A stretch of 64,000 nucleotides of DNA from JABDQZ01 sp050049775 (lineage in GTDB: Bacteria > Pseudomonadota > Gammaproteobacteria > Chromatiales > Chromatiaceae), in the NCBI GenBank assembly GCA_050049775.1, contig JASFVP010000002.1, forward strand, positions 53,755-117,754, in the 5' to 3' direction. Under the pieces are notes generated by a model. That model made no database searches, was not told the DNA's origin, and saw only the letters and a list, made by a program, of their open reading frames with translations. Positions 1-8,520 of this stretch are shown here, piece after piece (the first letter of the stretch is position 1; each line of letters starts with the position of its first letter). A program made the position numbers and the translations under genes.

Positions 1-1
1 T

Positions 2-223
2 GAGACCTTGCCGGAAACCACCTGGTGGAAAATGGCGCCGAATGAATACGGCTTTTATGCCAATGTGAATCCCGAGGTTGATCATCCGCGCTGGAGCCAG
101 AAATTCCACCGTGTCATTGGTGAAGGTATTTTTGCGCGCAAGCACAAGACGCAGATGTTCAATGGTTACGCCGAACAGGTCGCTGGTCTGTATAAGGGCA
201 TGGATCTGGCGAAGTTCTTCTGA
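2..223 (+). CDS. msrP: MsrP catalytic subunit, C-terminal fragment
   Basis: Only the last 73 codons are inside the window; the reading frame is open from base 2 and stops at 221-223. The tail (ETTWWKMAPNEYGFYANVNP and the end KGMDLAKFF) matches the C-terminus of the periplasmic molybdopterin protein-methionine-sulfoxide reductase MsrP (YedY), which repairs oxidised methionines in envelope proteins. The gene for its membrane haem partner MsrQ starts 7 bases after the stop, the usual msrPQ order. The Tat signal and the molybdopterin ligand lie upstream of the window and cannot be checked. Confidence 0.85.
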   Translation, partial: ETLPETTWWKMAPNEYGFYANVNPEVDHPRWSQKFHRVIGEGIFARKHKTQMFNGYAEQVAGLYKGMDLAKFF

Positions 224-230
224 TTCTCCG

Positions 231-842
231 ATGCTGAAGTTGTCTGACAACGCGCTGCGTTGGTTGGTCAAGCCGCTGGTGTTTACGCTGTCGCTATTGC
301 CGTTCGGCTGGCTGGTTTATGCTGCCATTAACGACGAGCTTGGCGCCAATCCGGTAGAAAGCATTACGCATCAGACCGGTGATTGGGGACTGTATTTTCT
401 GTTAATTACCTTGTCGATCACGCCGCTGCGGCAGTTAAGCGGTGCCGGCTGGTTGCTCCGGTTGCGCCGTATGCTCGGCCTGTATGCGTTTTTTTATGCC
501 AGCCTGCATCTGACGACCTATATCTGGCTGGACCAGTTTTTTAACTGGTCTGCCGTGCTGGAGGATATCGGCAAACGACCGTACATCACGGTCGGCTTTT
601 TGGCCTGGCTGATCCTGCTGGCGTTGGCGATTACCTCGGTCAAACGCATCATGAAACGTATGGGCCGAAACTGGAAAAGATTGCATCGCCTGGTTTATGT
701 GGCGGCGACGCTGGCGGTGCTGCATTACCTGTGGCTGGTCAAGGCGGACTATCTGCAACCAATGATTTTTGGCGCAATCCTGATTGGGTTATTATTGTTG
801 CGTACGGACCTCGTGAAAATAAAGCGACCGGCATCCGGCTGA
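231..842 (+). CDS. msrQ: MsrQ haem-binding membrane subunit
   Basis: This 203-residue protein passes electrons from the respiratory chain to MsrP (known for the YedZ/MsrQ family of ferric-reductase-like b-type haem proteins). Several hydrophobic helices are visible, with candidate haem-ligand histidines in YASLHLTTYIW, WKRLHRLVYV and LAVLHYLW. The ATG at 231 (MLKLSDNALRW) is chosen because it follows the msrP stop directly and gives the normal family length; a longer open frame back to 78 only overlaps msrP. Confidence 0.9.
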   Translation: MLKLSDNALRWLVKPLVFTLSLLPFGWLVYAAINDELGANPVESITHQTGDWGLYFLLITLSITPLRQLSGAGWLLRLRRMLGLYAFFYASLHLTTYIWLDQFFNWSAVLEDIGKRPYITVGFLAWLILLALAITSVKRIMKRMGRNWKRLHRLVYVAATLAVLHYLWLVKADYLQPMIFGAILIGLLLLRTDLVKIKRPASG

Positions 843-941
843 TGCCTGTTGAGCTGGTCGGCCGGTCGATGCTGTGGAACGGCGGGATTCGGTCTATAAT
901 CGATTAAAGTCGATTATTATAAAAAAATAGACATCACCCGC

Positions 942-2513
942 ATGCTCCGGTTTATCTCTGCGTTACTGCTGTTATCTGCTTCATTCTGTGTTTTTGCCGA
1001 AACCATCAACATTGGTGTACGCGCACATCGCGGACTGGATGACGCATTGCAGCACTGGACGCCAACGGCCGAATACCTGAACAGCAACATCGAAGGCATG
1101 CAATTTCGTATTCTGCCGTTTGCCTCGATCAAGGACATGGAGCAGGCCGTCGCCAATCGACAGCTGGATTTTTTCATTACTCAGCCGGTTGCCTATGTCG
1201 ATCTTGAAGTCATGTACGGCGCCAGCCGTTTACTGACGCTGGTGAAAAAAGGTGGCCTGCAGCAGTTCAGTTCAGTCATTTTTACCCGCGCGGATAATGC
1301 CGATATTTTCAGTATCGCTGATCTGCGGGACCGCAACTTTGCCGCAGTTGCGCCCAAAGGTTTCGGTGGCTGGCTCATGGCCAAACGTGAAATCAAACTC
1401 AATGGCCTGGATCCTGACCGGGATCTCAAGCAGGTGCGTTTTCTGCAATTTCAACAGACAGTGGTCGAAGCCGTGATGAACGGCAGTACTGAGGCCGGCA
1501 CAGTGCGCACCGGCATCATCGATGAGTTCATCAAGCGCGGTCGCTTCAAGCAATCCGATATCCGGGTTCTTAACCCAAAAACACGTGAAGGGTTCCCATA
1601 TGTGTTTAGCACGGAGCTGTATCCCGAATGGGTGTTTGCCAAAACCGAGCAGGGCAGCCAGCAACTGGCCGAGCGCATCACCCGGGTATTGCTGGCGATG
1701 CCGGCCAACCATGAAGTTGCCAGGCAGGGTGATTACGAACGCTGGACAACCGCACTGAGTTACCAGGATGTGCACGACCTGATGCGTGAACTGCGTGTCG
1801 GCAGTTATGCAGATTATGAACAGGATAGCGTCATTTCACTGGTGGAACGTTATCTGCATTACATTGTATTGGTGATACTGGTATTGCTGCTGCACAGTTA
1901 TTACGCCTTGCGCACCCGTTTTCTGAACGCCGAACTGCAATCCGAGATCGAGCAGAAAACGAATTTACAGGAACAAATGCGCCAGATGGCGACCCGGGAT
2001 CAATTGACGGGCTTGCCGAATCGTCGGCTGGTGCTGGAGATTTTGTCACGGGAACTCAAACAGTCGCAACGTAGTGGCCGATTGCTGGCGATGCTGCACA
2101 TTGATCTCGATGGCTTCAAACCGGTCAATGATCGGCTGGGCCATGAACAGGGTGATGTTGTATTGCGTGAAATTGCTGATGTGCTGGTGCGTGTGATTCG
2201 TGGCAATGACCTGGCCGGCAGGATCGGCGGTGATGAGTTTCTGGTGTTGCTGGGCGATATCCACCGCGCTGAAGATGCCGGCGTTGTCGCCAGCAAACTG
2301 ATCAAGCAGATCGAATCGCACCGCGGTCTGTTGCCGGGAGATCTGGATCTCACTGCCAGCATCGGTGTGCTGGTTTTCAAAGGACTGGACAATATTTCCA
2401 CGACCTCGATACTGTCGATGGCGGATACCTTGATGCAGCAAGCCAAACAGTCGGGTAATGGGCAATACCTGATCCGTGATCTGACCGACAGCGGCTTGCG
2501 TTCGGTACAATAA
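942..2513 (+). CDS. Diguanylate cyclase with PhnD-like periplasmic sensor
   Basis: The 523-residue protein has a signal peptide (residues 1-19, cut near VFA-ET), a periplasmic solute-binding domain of the PhnD/phosphonate-binding type (about 20-300, starting INIGVRAHRGLDDAL), one membrane helix (about 306-325, YIVLVILVLLLHSYYAL), a short coiled-coil and a GGDEF domain (about 350-515). The active-site GGDEF is intact at 429-433 and an RxxD inhibitory site (RGND, 420-423) sits five residues before it, so an active, product-inhibited c-di-GMP synthase is expected. The ligand is unknown; phosphonate is only a family guess. It stands alone, with 99 bases upstream. Confidence 0.88.
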   Translation: MLRFISALLLLSASFCVFAETINIGVRAHRGLDDALQHWTPTAEYLNSNIEGMQFRILPFASIKDMEQAVANRQLDFFITQPVAYVDLEVMYGASRLLTLVKKGGLQQFSSVIFTRADNADIFSIADLRDRNFAAVAPKGFGGWLMAKREIKLNGLDPDRDLKQVRFLQFQQTVVEAVMNGSTEAGTVRTGIIDEFIKRGRFKQSDIRVLNPKTREGFPYVFSTELYPEWVFAKTEQGSQQLAERITRVLLAMPANHEVARQGDYERWTTALSYQDVHDLMRELRVGSYADYEQDSVISLVERYLHYIVLVILVLLLHSYYALRTRFLNAELQSEIEQKTNLQEQMRQMATRDQLTGLPNRRLVLEILSRELKQSQRSGRLLAMLHIDLDGFKPVNDRLGHEQGDVVLREIADVLVRVIRGNDLAGRIGGDEFLVLLGDIHRAEDAGVVASKLIKQIESHRGLLPGDLDLTASIGVLVFKGLDNISTTSILSMADTLMQQAKQSGNGQYLIRDLTDSGLRSVQ

Positions 2514-2530
2514 TTCAATCAGGCAGGACC

Positions 2531-2878
2531 ATGATTAGTATATTTGGCATACCCAATTGCGACACGATGAAGAAAGCACGCATATGGCTCCAGCAGCACG
2601 ACATTGACTATCAGTTTCACGACTTCAAGAAGCAGGGGCTCGATGCAACATTGCTGGATGGCTGGATAAAACAGGTAGGCTGGGAAACGCTGCTGAACCG
2701 GCGCGGTATGATGTGGCGCAAACTCAGTGACGCACAAAAGCAGAACATCGATGCGGCTTCAGCCCGTCAAATCATGCTGGAAATGCCGGGCATTATCAAA
2801 AGACCGGTATTGTCAGTTGATGGCAAAATCCACGTCGGTTTCAATGACAGCCGTTATCAGGAAATTTTCAACGCCTGA
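2531..2878 (+). CDS. ArsC/Spx-family reductase-like protein (YffB type)
   Basis: A 115-residue thioredoxin-fold protein of the ArsC/Spx family, starting MISIFGIPNCDTMKKARIWL. It keeps a single cysteine near the N-terminus (Cys10) and the family's KRPVLSVDGKIHVGF segment with the cis-proline turn. In many gammaproteobacteria this gene precedes dapE; here a minus-strand patatin gene lies between the two. Its physiological substrate is not known; arsenate reduction should not be assumed. The 3' end overlaps the end of the convergent patatin gene by 11 bases. Confidence 0.85.
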   Translation: MISIFGIPNCDTMKKARIWLQQHDIDYQFHDFKKQGLDATLLDGWIKQVGWETLLNRRGMMWRKLSDAQKQNIDAASARQIMLEMPGIIKRPVLSVDGKIHVGFNDSRYQEIFNA

Positions 2879-3725
2879 GCGGCCGTTCCTGTTCGCTAGC
2901 GTTTTGTAGTGGTGCAAAGCTGGAGAACTTCAGCGGGAAAACTTCCATGGTAGTCTGGTAACCGCGTTCCAGCAGCAGCATTTTCTTGTCGATCGACAGG
3001 TCAAATTCCACCGGCGAAATCTCGTCGGTTTCCACTACGATGGTGGAATTCCAGAAGGCATCGTTGATGAATTCGCGTGAGATGGTGGTCATGAATGAAC
3101 GGATCAGCATCTGCATGTAATCCGGTAACGGGAACCAGCGGCGGATCCGGCGGTGGTTTTTGTTGTTCATGCCGGCGCGTAGCCGGAAAATGCAGGAGGG
3201 GCTGCCGTTACCGGCCCAGTCGCGACGTAATGAATCCTCGGACAGAATGCTGCCGTCGGTCATGATGTGATGTTCGTACTCCTTGAATGCAAACAGCAAT
3301 GGAATGCCCATCGAATAGCGCACCGCGGTGGCGACGTTGAACTCCGGTGTGGTTTCGCGATTGAAAATGACCGGCGAACCATTGGTGATGTCGGTAGCGA
3401 CGACATGCAGGTGTTTGTCCAGATCGGCGAAGCAGGCGTCCTGTAGCTGTTCGTTCATCCAGGATTCGAAAATGTCTCCGGAAGACAGACCACCATGCAA
3501 CAGCAATTGCAGCAGATTGAATTCACGGAACATGGTGAAATTGACTTCGAGCGATAGTTTTTTCATCGCTTCGATGTCCCAGCCAGCGGCCCACAATGCG
3601 GCGACAATGCTGCCGCCGGACACGCCGACGATGTGCTCGATCTGGATGTCCATGGATTTGAGCGCTTTGAGGATGCCGACATGTGCCGGCAGGCGGGTCC
3701 CTCCACCAGCAAGAATCGGTACCAA
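2868..3725 (-). CDS. Patatin-like phospholipase
   Basis: A predicted Ser-Asp dyad lipid hydrolase. Visible motifs are the glycine-rich oxyanion loop (LAGGGTRLPAH), the nucleophile elbow GVSGGS near residue 37, and DGS (in HHIMTDGSILSED) in place of the usual DGG/DGA for the catalytic Asp. The C-terminal half is variable and unassigned. The coordinates use the TTG at 3725, but that places the oxyanion loop only six residues from the N-terminus and has no ribosome binding site. In the same open frame an ATT codon at 3758-3756 lies 8 bases after AAGAGGC and would add 11 residues, giving a more typical N-terminus. No ATG, GTG, TTG or CTG occurs upstream before the in-frame stop. It is convergent with the ArsC-like gene and divergent from dapE. 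Confidence 0.82.
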   Translation of the reverse strand: MVPILAGGGTRLPAHVGILKALKSMDIQIEHIVGVSGGSIVAALWAAGWDIEAMKKLSLEVNFTMFREFNLLQLLLHGGLSSGDIFESWMNEQLQDACFADLDKHLHVVATDITNGSPVIFNRETTPEFNVATAVRYSMGIPLLFAFKEYEHHIMTDGSILSEDSLRRDWAGNGSPSCIFRLRAGMNNKNHRRIRRWFPLPDYMQMLIRSFMTTISREFINDAFWNSTIVVETDEISPVEFDLSIDKKMLLLERGYQTTMEVFPLKFSSFAPLQNASEQERPLRR

Positions 3726-3881
3726 CGCCGAGGATTTGTCAACTGCAGAGGAGTTAATTTTTGTTTGCCTCTTGTTCGGGTGGCTATTGTTATTTTAGTG
3801 TTATTATAGTTGCAAAACCGCCTGAATGAAGTTGCTTGTGTTGCGCAGCCAGCAGGCTGCAAACCGTTAAATCCCAAATCT

Positions 3882-5009
3882 ATGTCAACGACTCTTGAAC
3901 ATGCTGTCAACCTGATCTCACGTGCCTCGGTAACACCGGACGATGCCGGCTGTCAGCAATACATGATGCAGCACCTGTCCGACAGTGGCTTCCGGTGTGA
4001 GCCATTACCATTTGGTGAAGTGAGTAATTTCTGGGCGCGCCGTGGTGACGCCGCACCATTATTCTGTTTCGCCGGGCATACCGATGTGGTGCCGACCGGG
4101 CCACTCGATCAATGGTCCGAAGACCCGTTTACGGCCAAGGTCGTCGATGGCACGTTGTACGGTCGTGGCGCCGCCGATATGAAAGGCAGTCTTGCGGCGA
4201 TGCTGACGGCTACCGCATCCTTTGTGCAGAAGCACCCGGATCACAAGGGTTCGATCGCGTATCTGATTACCAGTGACGAAGAAGGTCCGGCCGTCAATGG
4301 TACGGTCAAGGTGGTTGAGACACTCGAGGCGCGCCATGAGAAGATCGATTATTGTCTGGTCGGTGAGCCGTCCTCGGCACAGAAACTCGGTGATGTGATC
4401 AAGAATGGCCGTCGCGGTTCACTCAATGGCAAGCTCAAGGTAATCGGCAAGCAGGGCCATGTGGCTTATCCGCATCTGGCGAAAAATCCACTGCACGCGT
4501 TTGCGCCGGTGTTGCAGCGACTCTGTGAGACCGAGTGGGATCAGGGCAATGAATTTTTTCCGGCGACCAGTTTCCAGGTATCCAACCTGAATGTCGGCAC
4601 CGGTGCCGAGAATGTCATCCCGGGCGTGCTCGAAGCACAGTTTAATTTCCGATTTTCCACTGAATTGACCGAAGATGAGATTCGTCGGCGCGTCACGGCC
4701 ATGCTGGATGCCGGCGATTTTGACTACGAACTGGAATGGCGTTTGTCAGGCAATCCTTTTCTGACACCATCGGGTCAATTGGTGCAGGCGGCAACCGAGG
4801 CGATTGCCGAGATCGCCGGCTATGAAGCCGAACTGTCGACTTCGGGGGGTACCTCGGATGGCCGTTTTATCGCGCCAACCGGTGCCCAGGTGCTGGAACT
4901 CGGACCTTTGAATGCCACCATTCACCAGATCAATGAATGCGTCGCGGTAGAAGACCTTGAGTTGCTCAGCAGGATATATGAGCGCATGCTGGAAATTCTG
5001 TTAACCTGA
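3882..5009 (+). CDS. dapE: Succinyl-diaminopimelate desuccinylase
   Basis: Di-zinc M20-family hydrolase that cuts N-succinyl-LL-diaminopimelate to LL-diaminopimelate and succinate in lysine and peptidoglycan synthesis. Metal-ligand motifs are present: CFAGHTDVVPTG, YGRGAADMKG and SDEEGPAVNGT, with a dimerisation domain in the middle and the C-terminal GTSDGRFIA and NATIHQINE segments. The ATG at 3882 gives 375 residues, the usual DapE length; an earlier in-frame start at 3810 would add 24 residues that do not look like DapE. The neighbouring lptF begins 30 bases downstream. Confidence 0.96.
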   Translation: MSTTLEHAVNLISRASVTPDDAGCQQYMMQHLSDSGFRCEPLPFGEVSNFWARRGDAAPLFCFAGHTDVVPTGPLDQWSEDPFTAKVVDGTLYGRGAADMKGSLAAMLTATASFVQKHPDHKGSIAYLITSDEEGPAVNGTVKVVETLEARHEKIDYCLVGEPSSAQKLGDVIKNGRRGSLNGKLKVIGKQGHVAYPHLAKNPLHAFAPVLQRLCETEWDQGNEFFPATSFQVSNLNVGTGAENVIPGVLEAQFNFRFSTELTEDEIRRRVTAMLDAGDFDYELEWRLSGNPFLTPSGQLVQAATEAIAEIAGYEAELSTSGGTSDGRFIAPTGAQVLELGPLNATIHQINECVAVEDLELLSRIYERMLEILLT

Positions 5010-5039
5010 GCACAACTGCCGGCGGCCTGATGCGCTGAT

Positions 5040-6212
5040 GTGACTGCCGATGCTACAAACCAGAACAACGGGTGGCTTTTGAGACAACACCAGAGCAAAG
5101 CGTTTTCCATCCTGGATCGTTATCTGATTGGTGAGCTGTACAAGACCTTTCTGGCGGTAGCCGCGATTTTGATGTTAATCATCCTGGTCAATAACTTTGT
5201 CAATTCGCTCGGTGACATTGTCAAGGGCGCCTACAGCAGTGACGTCTTGCTGCAGCTGCTCGGTTTCCAGGTCATCGAAATGGCCGGTTTCCTGATGCCA
5301 CCATCGTTTTTCTTTGCCGTGCTGATTGCGCTCGGTAAACTCTATCGAGACAGTGAAATTATCGCCATGCAAGCAGGCGGTATCGGACCATTGACCATTT
5401 ATCGCGCCTGCCTGACCGGCGCGGTGCCGATTGCGGCATTGGTAGCGCTGCTGGTGTTGTTTGCCTTGCCATGGTCACGGTATGCGCAGGATCAGCTATT
5501 CGCCAATCGCGATGTTGAAAAAACCGATATCCGCGCCGTTGAGATTGGTAAATTTCAGGAACTGCAAAAAGGTGAAACGGTGTTTTTCGCCGAAGCCCGT
5601 GGCCGTAATTCTGGTGAAATCAAAAATGTCTTCATCCAGAACATTCGCAACGGCAAGCTCGGCCTGATCACTGCGGATGAGGGCTACCAGTATGTTGATG
5701 ACAAGACCGCTAATCATTATCTGGTGCTGAAAAACGGCCAGCGTTATGTCGGTGTGCCCGGCAAAAATAATTTCACCATCAGCAAGTTTTACGAATACGC
5801 CATTCGTATCCGTCAGGTGGATGAGAAAAAAGCCGGTTATTCGGTCAAGTCGAAACCCACCCGACTGCTGCTGACATCCGATAAACCGCAGGACCGTTAT
5901 GAATTGCAGTTTCGCCTGTCGATTCCATTGGCCTTGCTGGCGTTGGCCTGCCTGGCGGTGCCGTTGAGTCGTTCCATGCCACGGCAGGGCATTTATGGCC
6001 GTTTGTTTCTGGCGTTTATCGCCTATTTCACTTTCATGAACGTGCACCGGCTGGCGCATGACTGGTTAAGGGCCGGTGATGTGCCAAGCTGGATGGGTAT
6101 GTGGTGGGTGCCCGCAGTGGCCGTGCTGGTCGCCATATTGATTGAGCTGAGTGACCGTTATAACAGCCTTTTCAGTCACAAGCGCCTGCGGCGACTGGTG
6201 ACCAGCCGATGA
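5040..6212 (+). CDS. lptF: LPS export permease LptF
   Basis: Inner-membrane subunit of the LptB2FG ABC transporter, which extracts lipopolysaccharide from the inner membrane and feeds it to LptC and LptA. The protein shows the family plan: membrane helices in the N-terminal third (around 45-130), a periplasmic beta-jellyroll (about 150-290) and further helices at the C-terminus. The region ILDRYLIGELYKTFLAV is where LptF proteins normally begin, so the GTG start at 5040 gives about 25 extra residues; the true start may be later, although no ATG is available there. The stop overlaps the lptG start (ATGA), implying translational coupling. Confidence 0.92.
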   Translation: MTADATNQNNGWLLRQHQSKAFSILDRYLIGELYKTFLAVAAILMLIILVNNFVNSLGDIVKGAYSSDVLLQLLGFQVIEMAGFLMPPSFFFAVLIALGKLYRDSEIIAMQAGGIGPLTIYRACLTGAVPIAALVALLVLFALPWSRYAQDQLFANRDVEKTDIRAVEIGKFQELQKGETVFFAEARGRNSGEIKNVFIQNIRNGKLGLITADEGYQYVDDKTANHYLVLKNGQRYVGVPGKNNFTISKFYEYAIRIRQVDEKKAGYSVKSKPTRLLLTSDKPQDRYELQFRLSIPLALLALACLAVPLSRSMPRQGIYGRLFLAFIAYFTFMNVHRLAHDWLRAGDVPSWMGMWWVPAVAVLVAILIELSDRYNSLFSHKRLRRLVTSR

Positions 6213-7273
6213 ATATTCTGGAACGCTATATTGGCAAGGCGGTGCTGGTCGGCAGCATCATAGTCATGCTGGTGCTCCTTACGTTGCTGGGGGTGTTTGA
6301 ACTGGTCAAGGAACTCGATGATGTCGGCGTTGGCAGTTACACCACGTCCGATGCCATGGTGTCGGCCTTGCTGACCTTGCCGCGCAAACTGTTTGAGGTG
6401 TTTCCGGTCACGGCGCTGGTCGGTAGTCTCCTCGGCCTGGGCACGCTGGCGAGCAATGGCGAGCTGACCGCCATGCGCGCAGCCGGCGTGTCGGTGCACA
6501 GCATTGTCATCGCCGTACTGAAAACCGGCTTTTTCATGCTGGTGTTTGTTTTCCTCATCGGTGAGTTTGTCGGGCCGGTCAGCGAATCCTATGTGCGCAA
6601 GGTCAAGGTGGAAAAACAGCAGCAGGCGATTACGCTCAAGAGCAAACACGGTTTCTGGGCGCGCGATGGCAACGAATACGTCAACATCCGTAAAATCCTG
6701 CCGGGCTCGCAACTCGAGGATATTTATATCTATGAAGTGGATGCGGACAAGCAACTGAAGCTGGCCACACATGCCCGGTCGGCCACCTATGTGGATGGCA
6801 AGTGGACATTACAAGGCATTGAACAGACCTCGTTACAGCAGGAGCCGATTCGCAGCCGTTCGGTCGGCAGCGCCTCCTGGGGCTCCATGATCGATCCGGA
6901 CCTGTTGTCGATCATCGTAGTGGAACCAGCCATGCTGCCGGCCTGGGGACTGTACAACTACATGAGTTTCATGAAGCAAAATGGCCAGGATGCCACGCTC
7001 TACCAGGTGGCTTTCTGGACCAAGATTGTCACACCACTGACAACCGTAGTGATGCTGTTTCTGGCGGTGCCTTTTGTGCTCGGCAGCCTGCGCGAGGTGG
7101 GGGTCGGCCAGCGTGTGTTTGTCGGCACCCTGATCGGGACGGTGTTTTACGCGCTGAATCAGTCGTTTTCCTACATGTCGATCATTTACAACCTGGAGCC
7201 GGCCCTGGCCACCTCGCTACCGGCGCTGGTGATGTTTTTTGCCGGACTCTGGTATCTGCGCCGCATTGACTAG
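6209..7273 (+). CDS. lptG: LPS export permease LptG
   Basis: Partner of LptF in the lipopolysaccharide extractor. The 354 residues match the family length. It starts MNILERYIGKAVL, the usual LptG opening, has N-terminal helices with the conserved stretch GTLASNGELTAMRAAGVS (coupling region for LptB), a periplasmic jellyroll (about 130-260) and three C-terminal helices. The start codon overlaps the lptF stop by four bases. It ends 19 bases before the convergent RDD gene. lptB, lptC and lptA are not in the window. Confidence 0.95.
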   Translation: MNILERYIGKAVLVGSIIVMLVLLTLLGVFELVKELDDVGVGSYTTSDAMVSALLTLPRKLFEVFPVTALVGSLLGLGTLASNGELTAMRAAGVSVHSIVIAVLKTGFFMLVFVFLIGEFVGPVSESYVRKVKVEKQQQAITLKSKHGFWARDGNEYVNIRKILPGSQLEDIYIYEVDADKQLKLATHARSATYVDGKWTLQGIEQTSLQQEPIRSRSVGSASWGSMIDPDLLSIIVVEPAMLPAWGLYNYMSFMKQNGQDATLYQVAFWTKIVTPLTTVVMLFLAVPFVLGSLREVGVGQRVFVGTLIGTVFYALNQSFSYMSIIYNLEPALATSLPALVMFFAGLWYLRRID

Positions 7274-7292
7274 CCGGCGGGCTTGAGGCGAG

Positions 7293-7757
7293 TTATCTCT
7301 GATGAATCACGCGGCTGTCCGACCAGCGGTCGTACAGCGTTTGTCGTTCTCGATCAAACAGCATCCAGAAAAATCCAAGTCCCAGCGGCGCGATTGTGAT
7401 CCCAGCCAGCAACAGACGCCGGATGGCCTGGCCGGTGGAAACGGTCGCAGCGTTGCTGTTTACCAGCCGAAGGTGCCAGACTTTCATTCCCAATGTTTGT
7501 CCGCCATGGACCCAGAAACCAACGTAAAAGGCGGCGGCGACCAGCAGCAGATAGAGCTGGTAGAGAAGTTTGAAGAGGGGATTTTCGAGCAACTGGTTGG
7601 CGGTGTTGTCACCAAAAATCAGGTCAACCGGCATGGTAAACAGACTCACCGCAACCAGAATGATCGCGATCAGCAGCAGAAAATCATAAAACATGGCTGC
7701 AAAACGGCGGCCCAGTGCGGCATTCTGTAAATCCGCTGATGTCTTATTGTGATGCAT
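7293..7757 (-). CDS. RDD-family membrane protein
   Basis: A 154-residue integral membrane protein with the features that name the family: Arg near the start of the first helix (LGRRFAAMFYDFLLLIAIILV), a paired acidic residue, and a later RDD-box region (GQTLGMKVWHLRLVNSN ... GQAIRRLLLAG). Three to four helices are visible. RDD proteins are common and mostly uncharacterised; some have been linked to ion transport. It is convergent with lptG and has 237 non-coding bases before the PilZ gene, so it is probably transcribed alone. Confidence 0.85.
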   Translation of the reverse strand: MHHNKTSADLQNAALGRRFAAMFYDFLLLIAIILVAVSLFTMPVDLIFGDNTANQLLENPLFKLLYQLYLLLVAAAFYVGFWVHGGQTLGMKVWHLRLVNSNAATVSTGQAIRRLLLAGITIAPLGLGFFWMLFDRERQTLYDRWSDSRVIHQR

Positions 7758-7994
7758 GACAAACTTCAGTAATTCGGTGACTAATCGCTAAGTTATTGAA
7801 ATTGAATTCAAAGTAGCTGGTTTTTCCGGGTTTTCCCTGAGCGTTTTAGGCAATCATCCTGATATTGGATTGCTGGCTCATACATCATACTGGCTCCACT
7901 AAAAACAGGTGTTTGATCAGGTTGCCGCTTGGCCTGGTTTGAGTCGATGAAGGCCAAAACACCATCATACCATCAACAAAGGAAGCAGCTCTCA

Positions 7995-8369
7995 ATGAAG
8001 GAGGCTGATGTGGAGAAACGACGCAGTGAAAGGCTGCCCATGATTCAGGATGTGATCATTGTGTATTACAGCCTCGGCATGGTCAAAGGGAAAGCGGTTG
8101 ATATCAGTCTCGGCGGCATGTGTATTGATATCGGCGAAGTCAGTTTGCCGGAATGTGCTCCGGTCAGTGTCAGGTTCAAGCTGGCGACTGAAGAAGGCAC
8201 ACAAAATTGCGAAGCGCATGCGATTGTCGTCAGACAGAATTCCGAAACCTGCTGTCTGATGTTCGATGGCATGGGCATGGATACCCACCGGGCTTTGAGG
8301 TCCCTGGTTGGTGATTGGCACATTCTCCCTCAAAATCCGGCTATTGGTAGCCGGGCCATTGCAGGGTAG
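7995..8369 (+). CDS. PilZ-domain c-di-GMP receptor
   Basis: A small cytoplasmic protein made almost entirely of a PilZ domain. Both c-di-GMP binding signatures are intact: the RxxxR element (KRRSER) and DxSxxG (DISLGG), about 35 residues apart. The start is uncertain: ATG 7995 follows AAAGGAAG at 9 bases, while a GTG at 8010 follows AAGGAGG at 5 bases; both leave the domain whole, and a TTG at 7929 is less likely. No output domain is present, so it probably acts by protein contact. The gene is followed by a strong terminator at 8401. Confidence 0.85.
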   Translation: MKEADVEKRRSERLPMIQDVIIVYYSLGMVKGKAVDISLGGMCIDIGEVSLPECAPVSVRFKLATEEGTQNCEAHAIVVRQNSETCCLMFDGMGMDTHRALRSLVGDWHILPQNPAIGSRAIAG

Positions 8370-8400
8370 ACAAAACTCCCGTTGACCTCTTTTTGTTGTG

Positions 8401-8432
8401 GCGCGTGTCCAGAAATGGGCGCGCGTTTTTTT
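8401..8432 (+). terminator. Rho-independent terminator after the PilZ gene
   Basis: The stem GCGCGTGTCC pairs with GGGCGCGCG(T) around the loop AGAAAT (ten pairs including three G-T pairs) and is followed by seven T. It lies 31 bases after the PilZ stop and separates that gene from the downstream kinase. Confidence 0.85.
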
Positions 8433-8520
8433 CTTTCTGGAAATCAGGCTATTAACTCACCATAATCTTTCAGTAAACTGTCCAGATTACTGAATTCATC
8501 ACTGTTGAGAGATTTGTGGT

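Noticed and set aside
2531..2878. Arsenate reductase arsC
   Set aside because: It belongs to the ArsC fold family, but no ars genes are nearby and the match is closer to the YffB/Spx-like branch next to dapE.
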